Positions 36,360 to 44,604 of a stretch of 64,000 bases of DNA are shown in pieces. The number at the start of each line of letters is the position of its first letter. The first letter of the stretch is position 1. This DNA comes from Paraburkholderia silviterrae (GTDB taxonomy: Bacteria; Pseudomonadota; Gammaproteobacteria; Burkholderiales; Burkholderiaceae): NCBI RefSeq assembly GCF_004353915.1, contig NZ_SMRP01000008.1, positions 62,001-126,000 of the forward strand, read 5' to 3'. The translations under genes were made by a program, and so were the position numbers. Below the pieces are notes generated by a model, which saw nothing but the letters and a program-made list of their open reading frames with translations, made no database searches and was not told where the DNA came from.

Positions 36360-37427
36360 ATGAGCCATCGAATCGAAATCACCACGCGCGACGGCCAGGC
36401 GTTCTCGTTCGCGTGCGAGCCGGAGCAGGACGTGCTGACGGCGGCTGCGGCAGCGCAGATCACGCTGCCGTCACAGTGCAGGCGCGGCAGCTGCGGCGCC
36501 TGCCACGCGAGCGTTGTCGAGGGCGACTACGCGCTCGGCGCGCACAGCGCCGACGCGCTGCCGCAGAGCGATCCGCACGCGGTTCTGCTGTGCTGCACGA
36601 CGCCGCGCAGCGACTTGCGCATCGTGGCGCCCTATGACGGCGCGAAGGTGTTGCTGCGGCCGGTGGCAGTGCGCCGCGCGCGTATCGTCGCACTGGAGAC
36701 GATCGCGGACGACACGCGCCGCCTCGAACTGCGCCTCGAGCCCGACGACGTCTACGGCAGTGCCGCCGAGTTCGAAGCGGGCCAATTCGTCGAACTGGAA
36801 TTGCCCGCGGGGCTCGAGGGGACCGGGGGCAGCGTACGCCGGCCGTTCTCGCTGGCCAACACGAGCAACTGGGACGGGCGGCTAGAACTGCTGATCCGGC
36901 TGCGTCCGGACGGCGTGTTCTCGTCATATCTGCGTGAGCATGCACGGGTGGGCGATGCGCTCAGCGTGCACGGGCCGCAGGGTGGCTTCGGCCTCTTCGC
37001 CGAGAGCCTGCGCCCGCGCTGGTTCGTGGCGGGCGGCACGGGGCTCGCGCCGGTGCTCTCGATGCTGCGTCGCATGGCCGAGTATCAGGAGATGAACGAC
37101 GCGCGCCTCATCTTCGGCGTGAACCGCGAGAGCGAGCTTTTCATGGTGGATGAGCTCGAACGGCTGCAAGCGGAGCTTGCGCAGTTGCGCGTCGAGCTTT
37201 GCGTTCGCGATCCCGGCGATGGGGGCGATCCAGGCAATGGTGGCGCGGCGTGGCGAGGCTTTCGCGGCACGCCGGTCGATGCGCTGCAGGCCGCGCTCGC
37301 CGCGGCCGACGTGTCACCCGATCTTTACGTATGCGGTCCGCCCGGCATGGTGAGCGCCGCGCAGGCGGTTGCGGCGGCGGCAGGCGTGCCTGCCGCACAA
37401 TTTGCGAGCGAGCGCTTCGCAGTGTGA
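36360..37427 (+). CDS. 2Fe-2S ferredoxin-type NAD(P)H reductase, probable Hcp electron donor
   Basis: This 355-residue protein has an N-terminal plant-type [2Fe-2S] domain (QCRRGSCGACHASV with a fourth Cys in LLCC, residues 1-95). An FAD-binding domain (RRPFSLANTSN) and a NAD(P)-binding domain (FVAGGTGLAPVLSML, YVCGPPGMVSAAQ) follow. The layout is that of MmoC/phenol-hydroxylase reductases. E. coli Hcr carries its ferredoxin domain at the C-terminus instead. It sits 73 bp after hcp with a GAGG site, so I infer that it reduces Hcp. A strong terminator 26 bp after the stop closes the unit. Confidence 0.88.
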   Translation: MSHRIEITTRDGQAFSFACEPEQDVLTAAAAAQITLPSQCRRGSCGACHASVVEGDYALGAHSADALPQSDPHAVLLCCTTPRSDLRIVAPYDGAKVLLRPVAVRRARIVALETIADDTRRLELRLEPDDVYGSAAEFEAGQFVELELPAGLEGTGGSVRRPFSLANTSNWDGRLELLIRLRPDGVFSSYLREHARVGDALSVHGPQGGFGLFAESLRPRWFVAGGTGLAPVLSMLRRMAEYQEMNDARLIFGVNRESELFMVDELERLQAELAQLRVELCVRDPGDGGDPGNGGAAWRGFRGTPVDALQAALAAADVSPDLYVCGPPGMVSAAQAVAAAAGVPAAQFASERFAV

Positions 37428-37453
37428 CGCACAGCCTCATGTTTCACCTTCAA

Positions 37454-37476
37454 CCTCGCCAGCGTGCGAGGTTTTT
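37454..37476 (+). terminator. rho-independent terminator after the hcp-reductase unit
   Basis: CCTCGC (37454-37459) and GCGAGG (37466-37471) form the stem, followed by TTTTT. Confidence 0.8.
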
Positions 37477-37544
37477 CTTATGCGCGGCCGTCGCGCGCCG
37501 GGCACCGCTCGCAGGGCATGACCCGCATTGCCGTGAATCATCGA

Positions 37545-37580
37545 TTGACATTTTGTCATCAAATGCCAAAATGTCAGACA
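37545..37580 (+). promoter_or_regulatory. TTGACA promoter with overlapping palindromic operator
   Basis: A perfect -35 hexamer TTGACA (37545-37550) is followed 16 bp later by CAAAAT (37567-37572). The same DNA holds an inverted repeat TGACATTTTG (37546-37555) / CAAAATGTCA (37567-37576). It also holds two shorter palindromes, TGACA-TTT-TGTCA (37546-37558) and TGTC-A-GACA (37572-37580). The two candidate ATGs of the regulator lie inside or just after this block, suggesting tight autoregulation. Confidence 0.6.
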
Positions 37581-38272
37581 TGGCAAAACATTCAAAAGCG
37601 CTCCAGAGCACGCTCCCGGGCGCGAACTCAAGCGAAAACCGGCTGCTCCTGCGCGAGGGCCGCAAGATCGTCGAGGCGCTCGGCCAGACGCTTGCTCCGC
37701 TCGTCGAGGTGGTGCTGCACGATCTGACGGCGCCCGAGCATTCGGTCGTCGCGATCTCGAACAATCTCTCGGGCCGCGAGGTTGGCGATGCGGCCACGGA
37801 AATGGGCCTCGCCCGCATCACCGATTCCGGCTTTCCCGAGGTCGTGGCCAATTATCCGAACCGCTTTCCCGACGGGCGCCCGGTCAAGAGCACGTCCATC
37901 GGGCTGAAGAACAGCGCGGGCGAGTACATCGCAGCCATCTGCCTGAACATGGATGTGTCGCTGCTGGGCGCGGTCACGGCGGGCCTCGGCCAGCTGATGC
38001 AGACGGATGCGGCCGCGCCTGTCGCGGAAACGCTGGGGCCGGGCGGCAGCGGCGAGGCGCGCGAGAGCGTGCGCGCGGCACTCGAGCGCTTTGCCGCCGC
38101 ACGTAACACCACACCCGTCGGCATGACGCTCGCGCAGCGCCGCGAAGCGGTGCGCGAGCTGGCCGCGAGCGGCCACCTGAACCTGCGCCACGCGTTGGCC
38201 GAAGTGGCGCGCACGCTCGGCGTGGCGCGCTCGACCGTTTACACCTACCTGCCCAGCGAGCACCGACCATGA
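37571..38272 (+). CDS. DauR/YheO-type transcriptional regulator (PAS + HTH)
   Basis: This 233-residue cytosolic regulator has a YheO-like PAS domain (about 25-140, VEVVLHDLTAPEHSVVAISN, SIGLKNSAGEYIAAICLNMD) and a C-terminal DauR-type helix-turn-helix (LRHALAEVARTLGVARSTVY). The best-studied relative, DauR, controls D-arginine catabolism. Start is either 37571 (MSDMAK) or 37580 (MAKHSK); neither has a ribosome-binding site. With the TTGACA element at 37545 the mRNA may begin close to 37580, so translation may be leaderless. Its stop overlaps the start of the ammonia-lyase gene, so it probably controls that gene and itself. Confidence 0.88.
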   Translation: MSDMAKHSKALQSTLPGANSSENRLLLREGRKIVEALGQTLAPLVEVVLHDLTAPEHSVVAISNNLSGREVGDAATEMGLARITDSGFPEVVANYPNRFPDGRPVKSTSIGLKNSAGEYIAAICLNMDVSLLGAVTAGLGQLMQTDAAAPVAETLGPGGSGEARESVRAALERFAAARNTTPVGMTLAQRREAVRELAASGHLNLRHALAEVARTLGVARSTVYTYLPSEHRP

Positions 38273-39237
38273 GCACACTGCCGATTTCCTTCGATGACGT
38301 CGCCGCCGCGCACGAGCGCATTCGCGGCGTCGCGCACCGCACCCCCGTCATGACCTCGCGCACGGCGAATGCCCTAGCCGGCGCGGAGTTGTTCTTCAAA
38401 TGCGAGAACCTTCAGCGCATGGGCGCCTTCAAGTTCCGCGGCGCCTATAACGCCATCGCGCAGTTCACGCCGCAGCAGAAGGCGGGCGGCGTGATCACGT
38501 TCTCGTCGGGCAATCACGCGCAGGCCATCGCACTTTCGGCGCAACTGCTGGGCGTGAAGGCCGTGATCGTGATGCCGCAGGATGCGCCCGCCGTGAAGGT
38601 GGAAGCGACGCGCGGCTATGGCGGCGAAGTCGTCTTTTACGACCGCTACACCGAGGACCGGGAAGCGCTCGGCAAGCGCCTCGCCGAAGAGCGTGGCCTC
38701 ACGCTCATTCCGCCCTACGACCATCCGCATGTGATGGCAGGGCAGGGCACGGCGGCGAAGGAGCTGTTCGAAGACGCGGGCGAGCTCGACGTGCTGCTCA
38801 CGCCGCTTGGCGGCGGCGGGCTGCTCTCGGGATGTGCGACGGCGGCGCATGCGCTCGCGCCGGGCTGCACGGTGATCGGCGTCGAGCCCGAGGCGGGCAA
38901 CGATGGCCAGCAGAGCCTGGAGACGGGATCGATCGTTCACATCGACACGCCGAAGACGATTGCCGACGGCGCCCAGACCCAGCATCTGGGCGGCTATACG
39001 TTCGCAGTGATCCGCGAGCGCGTGAGCGAGATCGTGACCGTCAGCGATGCTGAGCTCGTCGAGACGATGAAATTCTTCGCGAGCCGCATGAAGCTCGTGG
39101 TCGAGCCCACGGGCTGCCTCGCTGCCGCGGCTGTCCTGCAGCGCAAGGTGGATGTGCGCGGCAAGCGCGTGGGCATTGTGATCTCGGGTGGGAATGTCGA
39201 TTTGCTGCGTTTCGCGGAGCTGACGAGCGCACCGTGA
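38269..39237 (+). CDS. PLP-dependent threonine dehydratase / hydroxyaspartate ammonia-lyase family enzyme
   Basis: This 322-residue fold-type II PLP enzyme has the Schiff-base lysine in GAFKFRGAYNA (Lys55) and the phosphate-binding glycine loop GGGGLLSG. It lacks the C-terminal ACT-like regulatory domain of biosynthetic IlvA. That length and architecture match catabolic threonine/serine dehydratases, serine racemases and threo-3-hydroxyaspartate dehydratases. The substrate cannot be decided from sequence. It is coupled by a 4-nt overlap to the DauR-like regulator, which points to an inducible amino-acid degradation step. The gene faces a LysR gene convergently. Confidence 0.88.
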   Translation: MSTLPISFDDVAAAHERIRGVAHRTPVMTSRTANALAGAELFFKCENLQRMGAFKFRGAYNAIAQFTPQQKAGGVITFSSGNHAQAIALSAQLLGVKAVIVMPQDAPAVKVEATRGYGGEVVFYDRYTEDREALGKRLAEERGLTLIPPYDHPHVMAGQGTAAKELFEDAGELDVLLTPLGGGGLLSGCATAAHALAPGCTVIGVEPEAGNDGQQSLETGSIVHIDTPKTIADGAQTQHLGGYTFAVIRERVSEIVTVSDAELVETMKFFASRMKLVVEPTGCLAAAAVLQRKVDVRGKRVGIVISGGNVDLLRFAELTSAP

Positions 39238-39349
39238 TCCGGGGGAGCGCGGCGCGCGGCTCGATGCGCAGGCCGCGCATACGCTTAACCGATGGGCGGC
39301 GCGCTCCGGCCGGCACAGCGCTTCGGAGAACCAGGCGCCGTGTCGCCGG

Positions 39350-40246
39350 CTAGCCGAGCAATGTCGCGAACGCCGCGCGCGCGTTCGTCACGTGCGCGCT
39401 TTCGCCGGGACGCCCCGGCAGCAGATGGAACTCGGCCGCCGGCAGCGCGGGCAAGCCGAACGACGCAGGGCAGGCCACGAGCCCCTCGCCGAGCGCCGAT
39501 TCGTTCAGGCAGGAAATCCCGAGACCCGCCTGCAGCGCGAGCTGCAAACCGGCGACGCCCGACGCCGAATGTGAAATCAGAAACGGAATGCGCGCGCGCT
39601 CGAGCAGCTTTACGACGTAGCGTTGCAACAGGCACGTGGAGGGCAGCAGCACGAGTGGCCACGGCGGCGCGAGCGCCGCATGCTCGCGCAGCGTCTCGCG
39701 CGCACCGACCCACAGCAACTGCTCTCGCCGGATCGCCGGGTTCCTGCGCGCGTCTGCCTTTGGCCCGGCGCGTTTGCCGCGCGTGTCCACCATGCGCAGG
39801 GCAAGGCCGATGTCGAAGCCGTTGTCTTCGGCGCTGCTCTCGATCACGGCGCTCGGCAACACGGTCACATTGAGCCGCAGGCGCGGATGCTGGCTCGCGA
39901 AGCGCCGGATGATCGCGGCCACATCGTGCGGCCGGAAGTAGTCGGTGATGGCGATGCGCACTTCGCCGTCGAGCGAGCGCCCGAGCATGTCGTCGAACGC
40001 GGCGTCGCACATCGCCACGATGCGGCGCGCGTGATCGACGAGCTTGGTGCCTGCCGGCGTGGGCGCGACGCCCTGCTTGCTGCGCACGAACAGCGGCTGG
40101 CCGATGCGCTCCTCCAGCTTCTTCAACTGCTCGCTCACCGAAGACTGCGAGAGAAATACGCGCTCAGCGGCGGCCGAGACGCTGCCTGCCTCCGTGACGG
40201 CGAGAAAGGTGCGCAACTGCGCGAGGTCGAGTCCGCGTGCGTTCAT
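39350..40246 (-). CDS. LysR-family transcriptional regulator
   Basis: This 298-residue protein has an N-terminal winged HTH (LAQLRTFLAVTEAGSVSAAA then SQSSVSEQLKKLEERIGQPL) and a C-terminal type-2 periplasmic-binding-like effector domain. The start at 40246 (MNARGLDLAQ) fits the family; a 19-residue upstream extension is not family-like. It is divergent from the MFS transporter at 40439, and the 192-bp spacer holds an inverted repeat, so regulation of that transporter is likely. The ligand is unknown. Confidence 0.92.
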   Translation of the reverse strand: MNARGLDLAQLRTFLAVTEAGSVSAAAERVFLSQSSVSEQLKKLEERIGQPLFVRSKQGVAPTPAGTKLVDHARRIVAMCDAAFDDMLGRSLDGEVRIAITDYFRPHDVAAIIRRFASQHPRLRLNVTVLPSAVIESSAEDNGFDIGLALRMVDTRGKRAGPKADARRNPAIRREQLLWVGARETLREHAALAPPWPLVLLPSTCLLQRYVVKLLERARIPFLISHSASGVAGLQLALQAGLGISCLNESALGEGLVACPASFGLPALPAAEFHLLPGRPGESAHVTNARAAFATLLG

Positions 40247-40342
40247 GTCGTGACGTTCAATGCCGTTGCCGGCGGTAGCGAGATTCTCTACGAGGCCGAA
40301 CAAGGGCTTCGCCGAAAGCTCCTTTCATACAGACTCGATGTT

Positions 40343-40355
40343 TCGGATTTTCCGA
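40343..40355. promoter_or_regulatory. inverted repeat between LysR and MFS genes
   Basis: TCGGA-TTT-TCCGA is a 13-bp palindrome in the divergent spacer, about 84-96 bp upstream of the transporter start. It is a plausible LysR-type operator, but weak on its own. Confidence 0.4.
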
Positions 40356-40438
40356 TCGTATCGATTGAATATTCCCGCTTTTCCGATAGATGGTGCGCTC
40401 GTAGCATGGCCGCAGTCAATCCTTTTCTGGAGGTCATC

Positions 40439-41782
40439 ATGAGGGACGCGAAGGAGCGGGAAGCGTCGCATCGCTGGAAGGTGCTGGGCGTTGGCGTGGC
40501 GGCGAACGCCAGCTTTGCTGCGGCTTTCTCGGGCATCCCGGCGACGGCGGTGTGGATCCGCTCGGATTACCGTATCGATACCGGCACACTCGGACTGCTG
40601 CTCGGCATGCTCGGACTCGGCATCGTCTTGAGTGAATTGCCGTGGGGGCTGCTCACCGACCGATGGGGCGACCGGCGCGTACTGCTCACGGGACTCGGTT
40701 CGACCGCGGTTGCGCTGCTGGCCATGACGGCCTGGTGCGTGCCGGAGGCCGCGCATGTGCCAGATGCGCATGCGCTTGGGGCAGGTTTTCTTGCCATCGG
40801 CTTGCTCGGCGGCAGCGTCAACGGTTCGAGCGGGCGCGCGGTCATGGCCTGGTTCGGCCCCGGCGAGCGCGGTCTCGCCATGAGCATCCGGCAGACGGCC
40901 GTGCCGGCCGGCGCGGGAGTCGGCGCACTGTTGCTGCCAGCACTGGCCGCACGGGCAGGTTTCGAGTGGGTCTATGGCGCGCTCGCGGCCATGTGCATTT
41001 TGTCTGCATTCCTGACGATATGCTGGGTGCGCGAACCGGAAGCATCCGCGCTGCGCGCACCGGCGCGCGCAGGACAGCATGAAATGCCGCGCATGCGCTC
41101 GCCGCTGCGCAGTGCTCAGGTTTGGCGCATGGTGGGCGGCATCGCGGCGCTGTGCATGCCGCAAGTCGCAGTGATCTCGTTCGCAAGCGTCTTCCTGCAC
41201 GACTTCGGCCATGCGGGCAGCGCCGCGACCGGTGCGACGCTCGTGGCAGTGCAAGTCGGCGCAGCATGCATGCGCGTCTGGAGCGGACGCTGGACCGACC
41301 GGCGTGGCAATCGCAACGCCTGGCTGCGCGCGTGCGCCGCGCTAAGCGTTGCGCTATTCGCGTTGCTCGCTGCAACGACGGCGCTGTTTGCGCACGCGGG
41401 GCGCTTCGTGCATGCGCCCCCGCTGCTCGGCGACGCTCGCTTCGTGCTCGTCGCGCTGCTCGTGCTGGGTGGCATTGCGGCTTCGGCATGGCACGGCGTC
41501 GCTTTCACCGAGCTTGCCACGCTCGCGGGCCATGCTCGCGCGGGGACGGCGCTTGCGATGGGCAACACTGGCGCCTTCCTGGCATTCTGGATCGCGCCTT
41601 CGGCGATTCCGATGCTGCTATCAGTATCCGGTTGGCCCGCCGTCTGGTTTGCGGCAGCCGCATGTGCGGCGCTGGCGTGGCCCGCCTTTGCGCGCGCGTT
41701 ATGCCCATCAGATGCCGCCGGCGAAACCGTCTCGCTTTCGCACAAGCCAAAGCGGCATGCGAGTGCAGGGGCGACCGTTTAA
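40439..41782 (+). CDS. MFS transporter (CynX/NimT/nitrate-porter-like)
   Basis: This 447-residue protein has about 12 helices with MFS motif A (GLLTDRWGDRRVLLTGLG) after helix 2. I chose the ATG at 40439 because TGGAGG lies 5 bp upstream; an ATG at 40406 would add 11 non-hydrophobic residues. The frame continues far upstream opposite the LysR gene, which is a shadow. Divergent pairing with a LysR regulator suggests inducible import or export of a small metabolite; the substrate is unknown. Confidence 0.88.
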   Translation: MRDAKEREASHRWKVLGVGVAANASFAAAFSGIPATAVWIRSDYRIDTGTLGLLLGMLGLGIVLSELPWGLLTDRWGDRRVLLTGLGSTAVALLAMTAWCVPEAAHVPDAHALGAGFLAIGLLGGSVNGSSGRAVMAWFGPGERGLAMSIRQTAVPAGAGVGALLLPALAARAGFEWVYGALAAMCILSAFLTICWVREPEASALRAPARAGQHEMPRMRSPLRSAQVWRMVGGIAALCMPQVAVISFASVFLHDFGHAGSAATGATLVAVQVGAACMRVWSGRWTDRRGNRNAWLRACAALSVALFALLAATTALFAHAGRFVHAPPLLGDARFVLVALLVLGGIAASAWHGVAFTELATLAGHARAGTALAMGNTGAFLAFWIAPSAIPMLLSVSGWPAVWFAAAACAALAWPAFARALCPSDAAGETVSLSHKPKRHASAGATV

Positions 41783-41851
41783 CCGTCGCCGCCTGCGGCA
41801 TTGTCCGACATGCCACAAGGTCCGCGGTGTATCCGCTCCAGAAATCTCTCA

Positions 41852-41927
41852 TTTGATTCGCATAACTGAATCAAAATTTACGGTTAAAGAAGGTTTGACG
41901 TTTCGGAAATCTCTGATTCAGGGAATC
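41852..41927. promoter_or_regulatory. inverted and direct repeats upstream of the tandem response regulators
   Basis: TTTGATTC (41852-41859) and GAATCAAA (41868-41875) are perfect 8-bp arms. A second, shorter GATTC-AGG-GAATC follows at 41915-41927. Each is preceded by GAAATCTCT (at 41841 and 41906), so the whole unit is duplicated. It sits 130-205 bp upstream of the first regulator and looks like a two-site operator. Confidence 0.55.
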
Positions 41928-42056
41928 GTTAATCGATGTTCAGATGACGGCTCCAGAAAGAATACGCTTCGCGCAACAAGCCCTCGTGAGCCCGGCTGAA
42001 AGATCGGGCAAGCATAGGCCGATCCGATATCCCTACTACATCGAGAGAGAGCCAAC

Positions 42057-42704
42057 TTGAAACTTCGAGTCGTCCTTGCCGACGATCATCCCTTCGTTTT
42101 ACTGGGCGTTCGCTCGGCGCTTGAGGCTGCGGGAGACATCCAGGTCGTCGGCGAAGCGTCCGGTCCGAGCTCGCTTTTGCACACGCTCGAATGCGTGCCG
42201 TGCGACATCGTGCTGACCGACCTCACCATGCCGTGCGACACGGGCGATGCGGAAGACGGTTTGCATCTCGTGCGGCGCCTGTGCCGCGACTGGGCGCACT
42301 GCCGCATCGTCGTCCTGACCAGTATCACGAACGTCGCCATCCTGCGCGCAGTGATGGACACGGGTGTCACAGCGCTCATCCGCAAGAGCGAGCCCATCGA
42401 CGAACTCACTGGCGCGGTGCGTGGCGCGGGCAGCGGTCTGCGCTATGTGAGCCCCCCGATCCTCGCGGAACTGGCTGCCGCAGGGGCCGAGCGTCCGGAG
42501 AGCACTCGCGTGCCGCGCCTGTCGCCGCGTGAGTCGGAGGTGGTCAGGCAGTTCGTTCATGGCCGTACGATCACTGAAATTGCCCGCGCGCTGGATCGGG
42601 ACGTGCGCACCGTGAGCCGCCAGAAGCGTGACGCCATGGCGAAGCTCGGCGTGAACAACGATGCTGGTCTTTTCGCCTTTGTGCGAGCCCACGGACTCCT
42701 ATGA
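42057..42704 (+). CDS. response regulator, RcsB/EvgA-like (receiver + LuxR HTH), first of tandem pair
   Basis: This 215-residue protein has a receiver domain (MKLRVVLADDHPFVLLGV, phospho-acceptor Asp in VLTDLTMP) and a C-terminal LuxR-type HTH (LSPRESEVVRQFVHGRTITE onward). It starts with TTG at 42057 after GAGAGAGAG; no ATG is available before the conserved core, so the TTG is well supported. Its stop overlaps the next regulator by 4 nt. The likely partner is the BvgS-like hybrid kinase 1.9 kb downstream, an inference from context and from regulator subtype. Confidence 0.9.
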   Translation: MKLRVVLADDHPFVLLGVRSALEAAGDIQVVGEASGPSSLLHTLECVPCDIVLTDLTMPCDTGDAEDGLHLVRRLCRDWAHCRIVVLTSITNVAILRAVMDTGVTALIRKSEPIDELTGAVRGAGSGLRYVSPPILAELAAAGAERPESTRVPRLSPRESEVVRQFVHGRTITEIARALDRDVRTVSRQKRDAMAKLGVNNDAGLFAFVRAHGLL

Positions 42705-43480
42705 ACGCGCCGTCGACCACTCAGGCCCGTGTCTGGCCAGCACACCTGACGTCCGGGTTCGGCCGCGAGAGCGGCGTGCGCAGCCTGCAGGAGCTTTCGC
42801 TGCCAGACGTGGACGACAGGGCGCTACCCGTGCGTGTCATCGTCGCGGATGATCATCCGCTCGTGCTGTTTGCGCTCGACAACCTGATCGCCACATTGCC
42901 GAGCGTGCGGATCGTCTCTCGTGCGCAATCGGTCGCGCAGCTGTTTCAGGAGGCCGCGCGGCATGAATTCGATCTCGTGCTGATGGACCTCTACATGCCG
43001 GGCGAAGGACGCGAGGAAGGGCACGACGCGATCCGCAGCTTCCAGAGCGAGCATGCGGGCAAGCCCATCGTCGTGCTCACCATGGAGAACGATGCCGCGG
43101 CGCTGCGCAGTGCGATCGAACTCGATGTCGAGGCGGTGCTCAGCAAGCGCGACCGCATCGACCTGATTCCCGTCGCCATCGCCTCGGCAATGGCGCATGA
43201 GCAATATGTCGGCCCCGTCGTGCGCGATCTGCTGGAAAAGGCGTCGCGCGCGCAGCGACGCGCGCATGTGCATCAGGTGCTGTCGCGGCGTGAGTTCGAA
43301 GTCTTCACGCACTATGCGGCGGGGCTCGGTGTGACCGAAATTGCCGGCCTGCTCGGGCGCAGCGTCAAGACCATCAGCGCGCAGAAGTGCGCGGCCATGA
43401 AAAAGCTCTCGCTCAACAGTGACATCGAGCTGTATCGATTCGCGATCGAGTGCGGTGTCGTCCAGGACGAGACGCCGTGA
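42701..43480 (+). CDS. response regulator, RcsB/EvgA-like, second of tandem pair
   Basis: This 259-residue protein carries a 43-residue N-terminal extension without known domain. A receiver (RVIVADDHPLVLFALDNLIA, Asp in VLMDLYMP) and a LuxR-type HTH (LSRREFEVFTHYAAGLGVTE onward) follow. It overlaps the first regulator by ATGA, so the two are made together. The two differ clearly in sequence, so this is not a recent duplication. The TMENDAAAL switch region is intact, so it should be phosphorylatable. Confidence 0.9.
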   Translation: MNAPSTTQARVWPAHLTSGFGRESGVRSLQELSLPDVDDRALPVRVIVADDHPLVLFALDNLIATLPSVRIVSRAQSVAQLFQEAARHEFDLVLMDLYMPGEGREEGHDAIRSFQSEHAGKPIVVLTMENDAAALRSAIELDVEAVLSKRDRIDLIPVAIASAMAHEQYVGPVVRDLLEKASRAQRRAHVHQVLSRREFEVFTHYAAGLGVTEIAGLLGRSVKTISAQKCAAMKKLSLNSDIELYRFAIECGVVQDETP

Positions 43481-43640
43481 CAAGGGCGCCGCGCGCGTCA
43501 CGGCTGTGGCGCGCGCGGTCCGTCAGTTTCTCCGCAGCCACGGGTGCGCGGTGCTCGCAACTTTCTGAGGCGGTTCGCGCGAACCCAACGGGCGGCACAT
43601 GTCGTCGTCTGTAGGAATTCGTTGCGCTGCGTCCTGTGGC

Positions 43641-43738
43641 GCTGTCCGACTTTTAAGAGTTGTCCTATCCGGCGATGAGAGTCCTCTGATCATAATTTCC
43701 TATTCGACGCGCGAATAGTCGGACAGCGCGACTCTCAT
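43641..43738. promoter_or_regulatory. interleaved inverted repeats upstream of aqpZ
   Basis: In the 363-bp gap before aqpZ three inverted repeats overlap. GCTGTCCGAC (43641-43650) pairs with GTCGGACAGC (43718-43727). ATGAGAGTC (43675-43683) pairs with GACTCTCAT (43730-43738). CTATTCG (43700-43706) pairs with CGAATAG (43712-43718). The first two interleave (A-B-A'-B'), so they would form a pseudoknot or mutually exclusive stems in RNA, or paired operators in DNA. The rest of the gap shows nothing else I can name. Confidence 0.65.
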
Positions 43739-43843
43739 TCGATCCCGCCTCTGACATCGCTGGCGAGCCGCTCTGCACGTAGGCCTGTAAAAGGGTTGCG
43801 CACCGGTTTGCACGTCGCATCGGCAGGGCACGGAGGCAATGCG

Positions 43844-44584
43844 ATGAAGCTCGGTAGGCGTTTGGCAGTTGAAGGCGCAGGCACGGCATGGCTCGTGTTC
43901 GTGGGCTGTGCGAGCGCCGCGCTCAACGCAAGCGTGCCTGCGCAGGGCTGGAACGTCTTCGAGATGGCTGCCGCCTTCGGCCTCGCGCTCGCCGTCGCGA
44001 ACTACGCATCGGGGCGCGTGTCGAGTGCGCATTTCAATCCCGCAGTCACGATCGGCTACGCAATTTCCGGCCGCTTTCCTCCTCGCGATGTCGCACCGTA
44101 TGTCGCCGCGCAGACCGCGGGTGCGCTCGCGGGCGCGGCGCTGCTCGCCGCCGTCGCGTCTGGCCGGCCGGGCTTCGCCTTCGTGGTCTCCGACTTCGGC
44201 AGCAATGGCTACGACGAGCATTCGCCTTCCGAGTACGCGTTCGCCGCGGTGTGTGCCGTCGAATTGATCATGACGTTCGCATTCGTGTTCGTCCATCTCG
44301 TCGTGACGGATTCGCCGCAACGTCGCGCTTCGGCGCCCGCCGCGCTGGGGGCGTGCTTCGCGGCCATCTACCTGATCGCGATTCCGGTGAGCAACGGCGG
44401 TATGAATCCGGCCCGCTCGACGGGCCCCGCGCTGTTTGTCGGCGACTGGGCGCTCGATCAGCTCTGGCTCTTCTGGGCGGCGCCGATGCTGGGCGGCATG
44501 ATTGCTGGCGTTTGTCACAGGCTGTTTATCCGACGTCGCGTGCGTCCGAATGCGAGCGCGGAAGGGGCGCTCGGCGACGCTTGA
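43844..44584 (+). CDS. aqpZ: aquaporin Z-type water channel
   Basis: This 246-residue protein has six helices and two NPA half-helices (HFNPAVTIGY, NPA 65-67; GGMNPARSTGP, NPA 188-190). The Arg after the second NPA is retained as in water-selective AqpZ rather than GlpF. The ATG at 43844 has GGAGG 7 bp upstream; a 16-residue upstream extension is possible but not family-like. It lies between the response regulators and the hybrid kinase, and only 20 bp separate it from the kinase start. Confidence 0.93.
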   Translation: MKLGRRLAVEGAGTAWLVFVGCASAALNASVPAQGWNVFEMAAAFGLALAVANYASGRVSSAHFNPAVTIGYAISGRFPPRDVAPYVAAQTAGALAGAALLAAVASGRPGFAFVVSDFGSNGYDEHSPSEYAFAAVCAVELIMTFAFVFVHLVVTDSPQRRASAPAALGACFAAIYLIAIPVSNGGMNPARSTGPALFVGDWALDQLWLFWAAPMLGGMIAGVCHRLFIRRRVRPNASAEGALGDA

Positions 44585-44604
44585 GAGCGCCGCCCGACGC
44601 CCTT

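Noticed and set aside
43888..44604. N-terminal extension of the hybrid kinase frame across aqpZ
   Set aside because: The extension reads aqpZ out of frame and is Arg-rich; the kinase has a signal sequence at its internal ATG.
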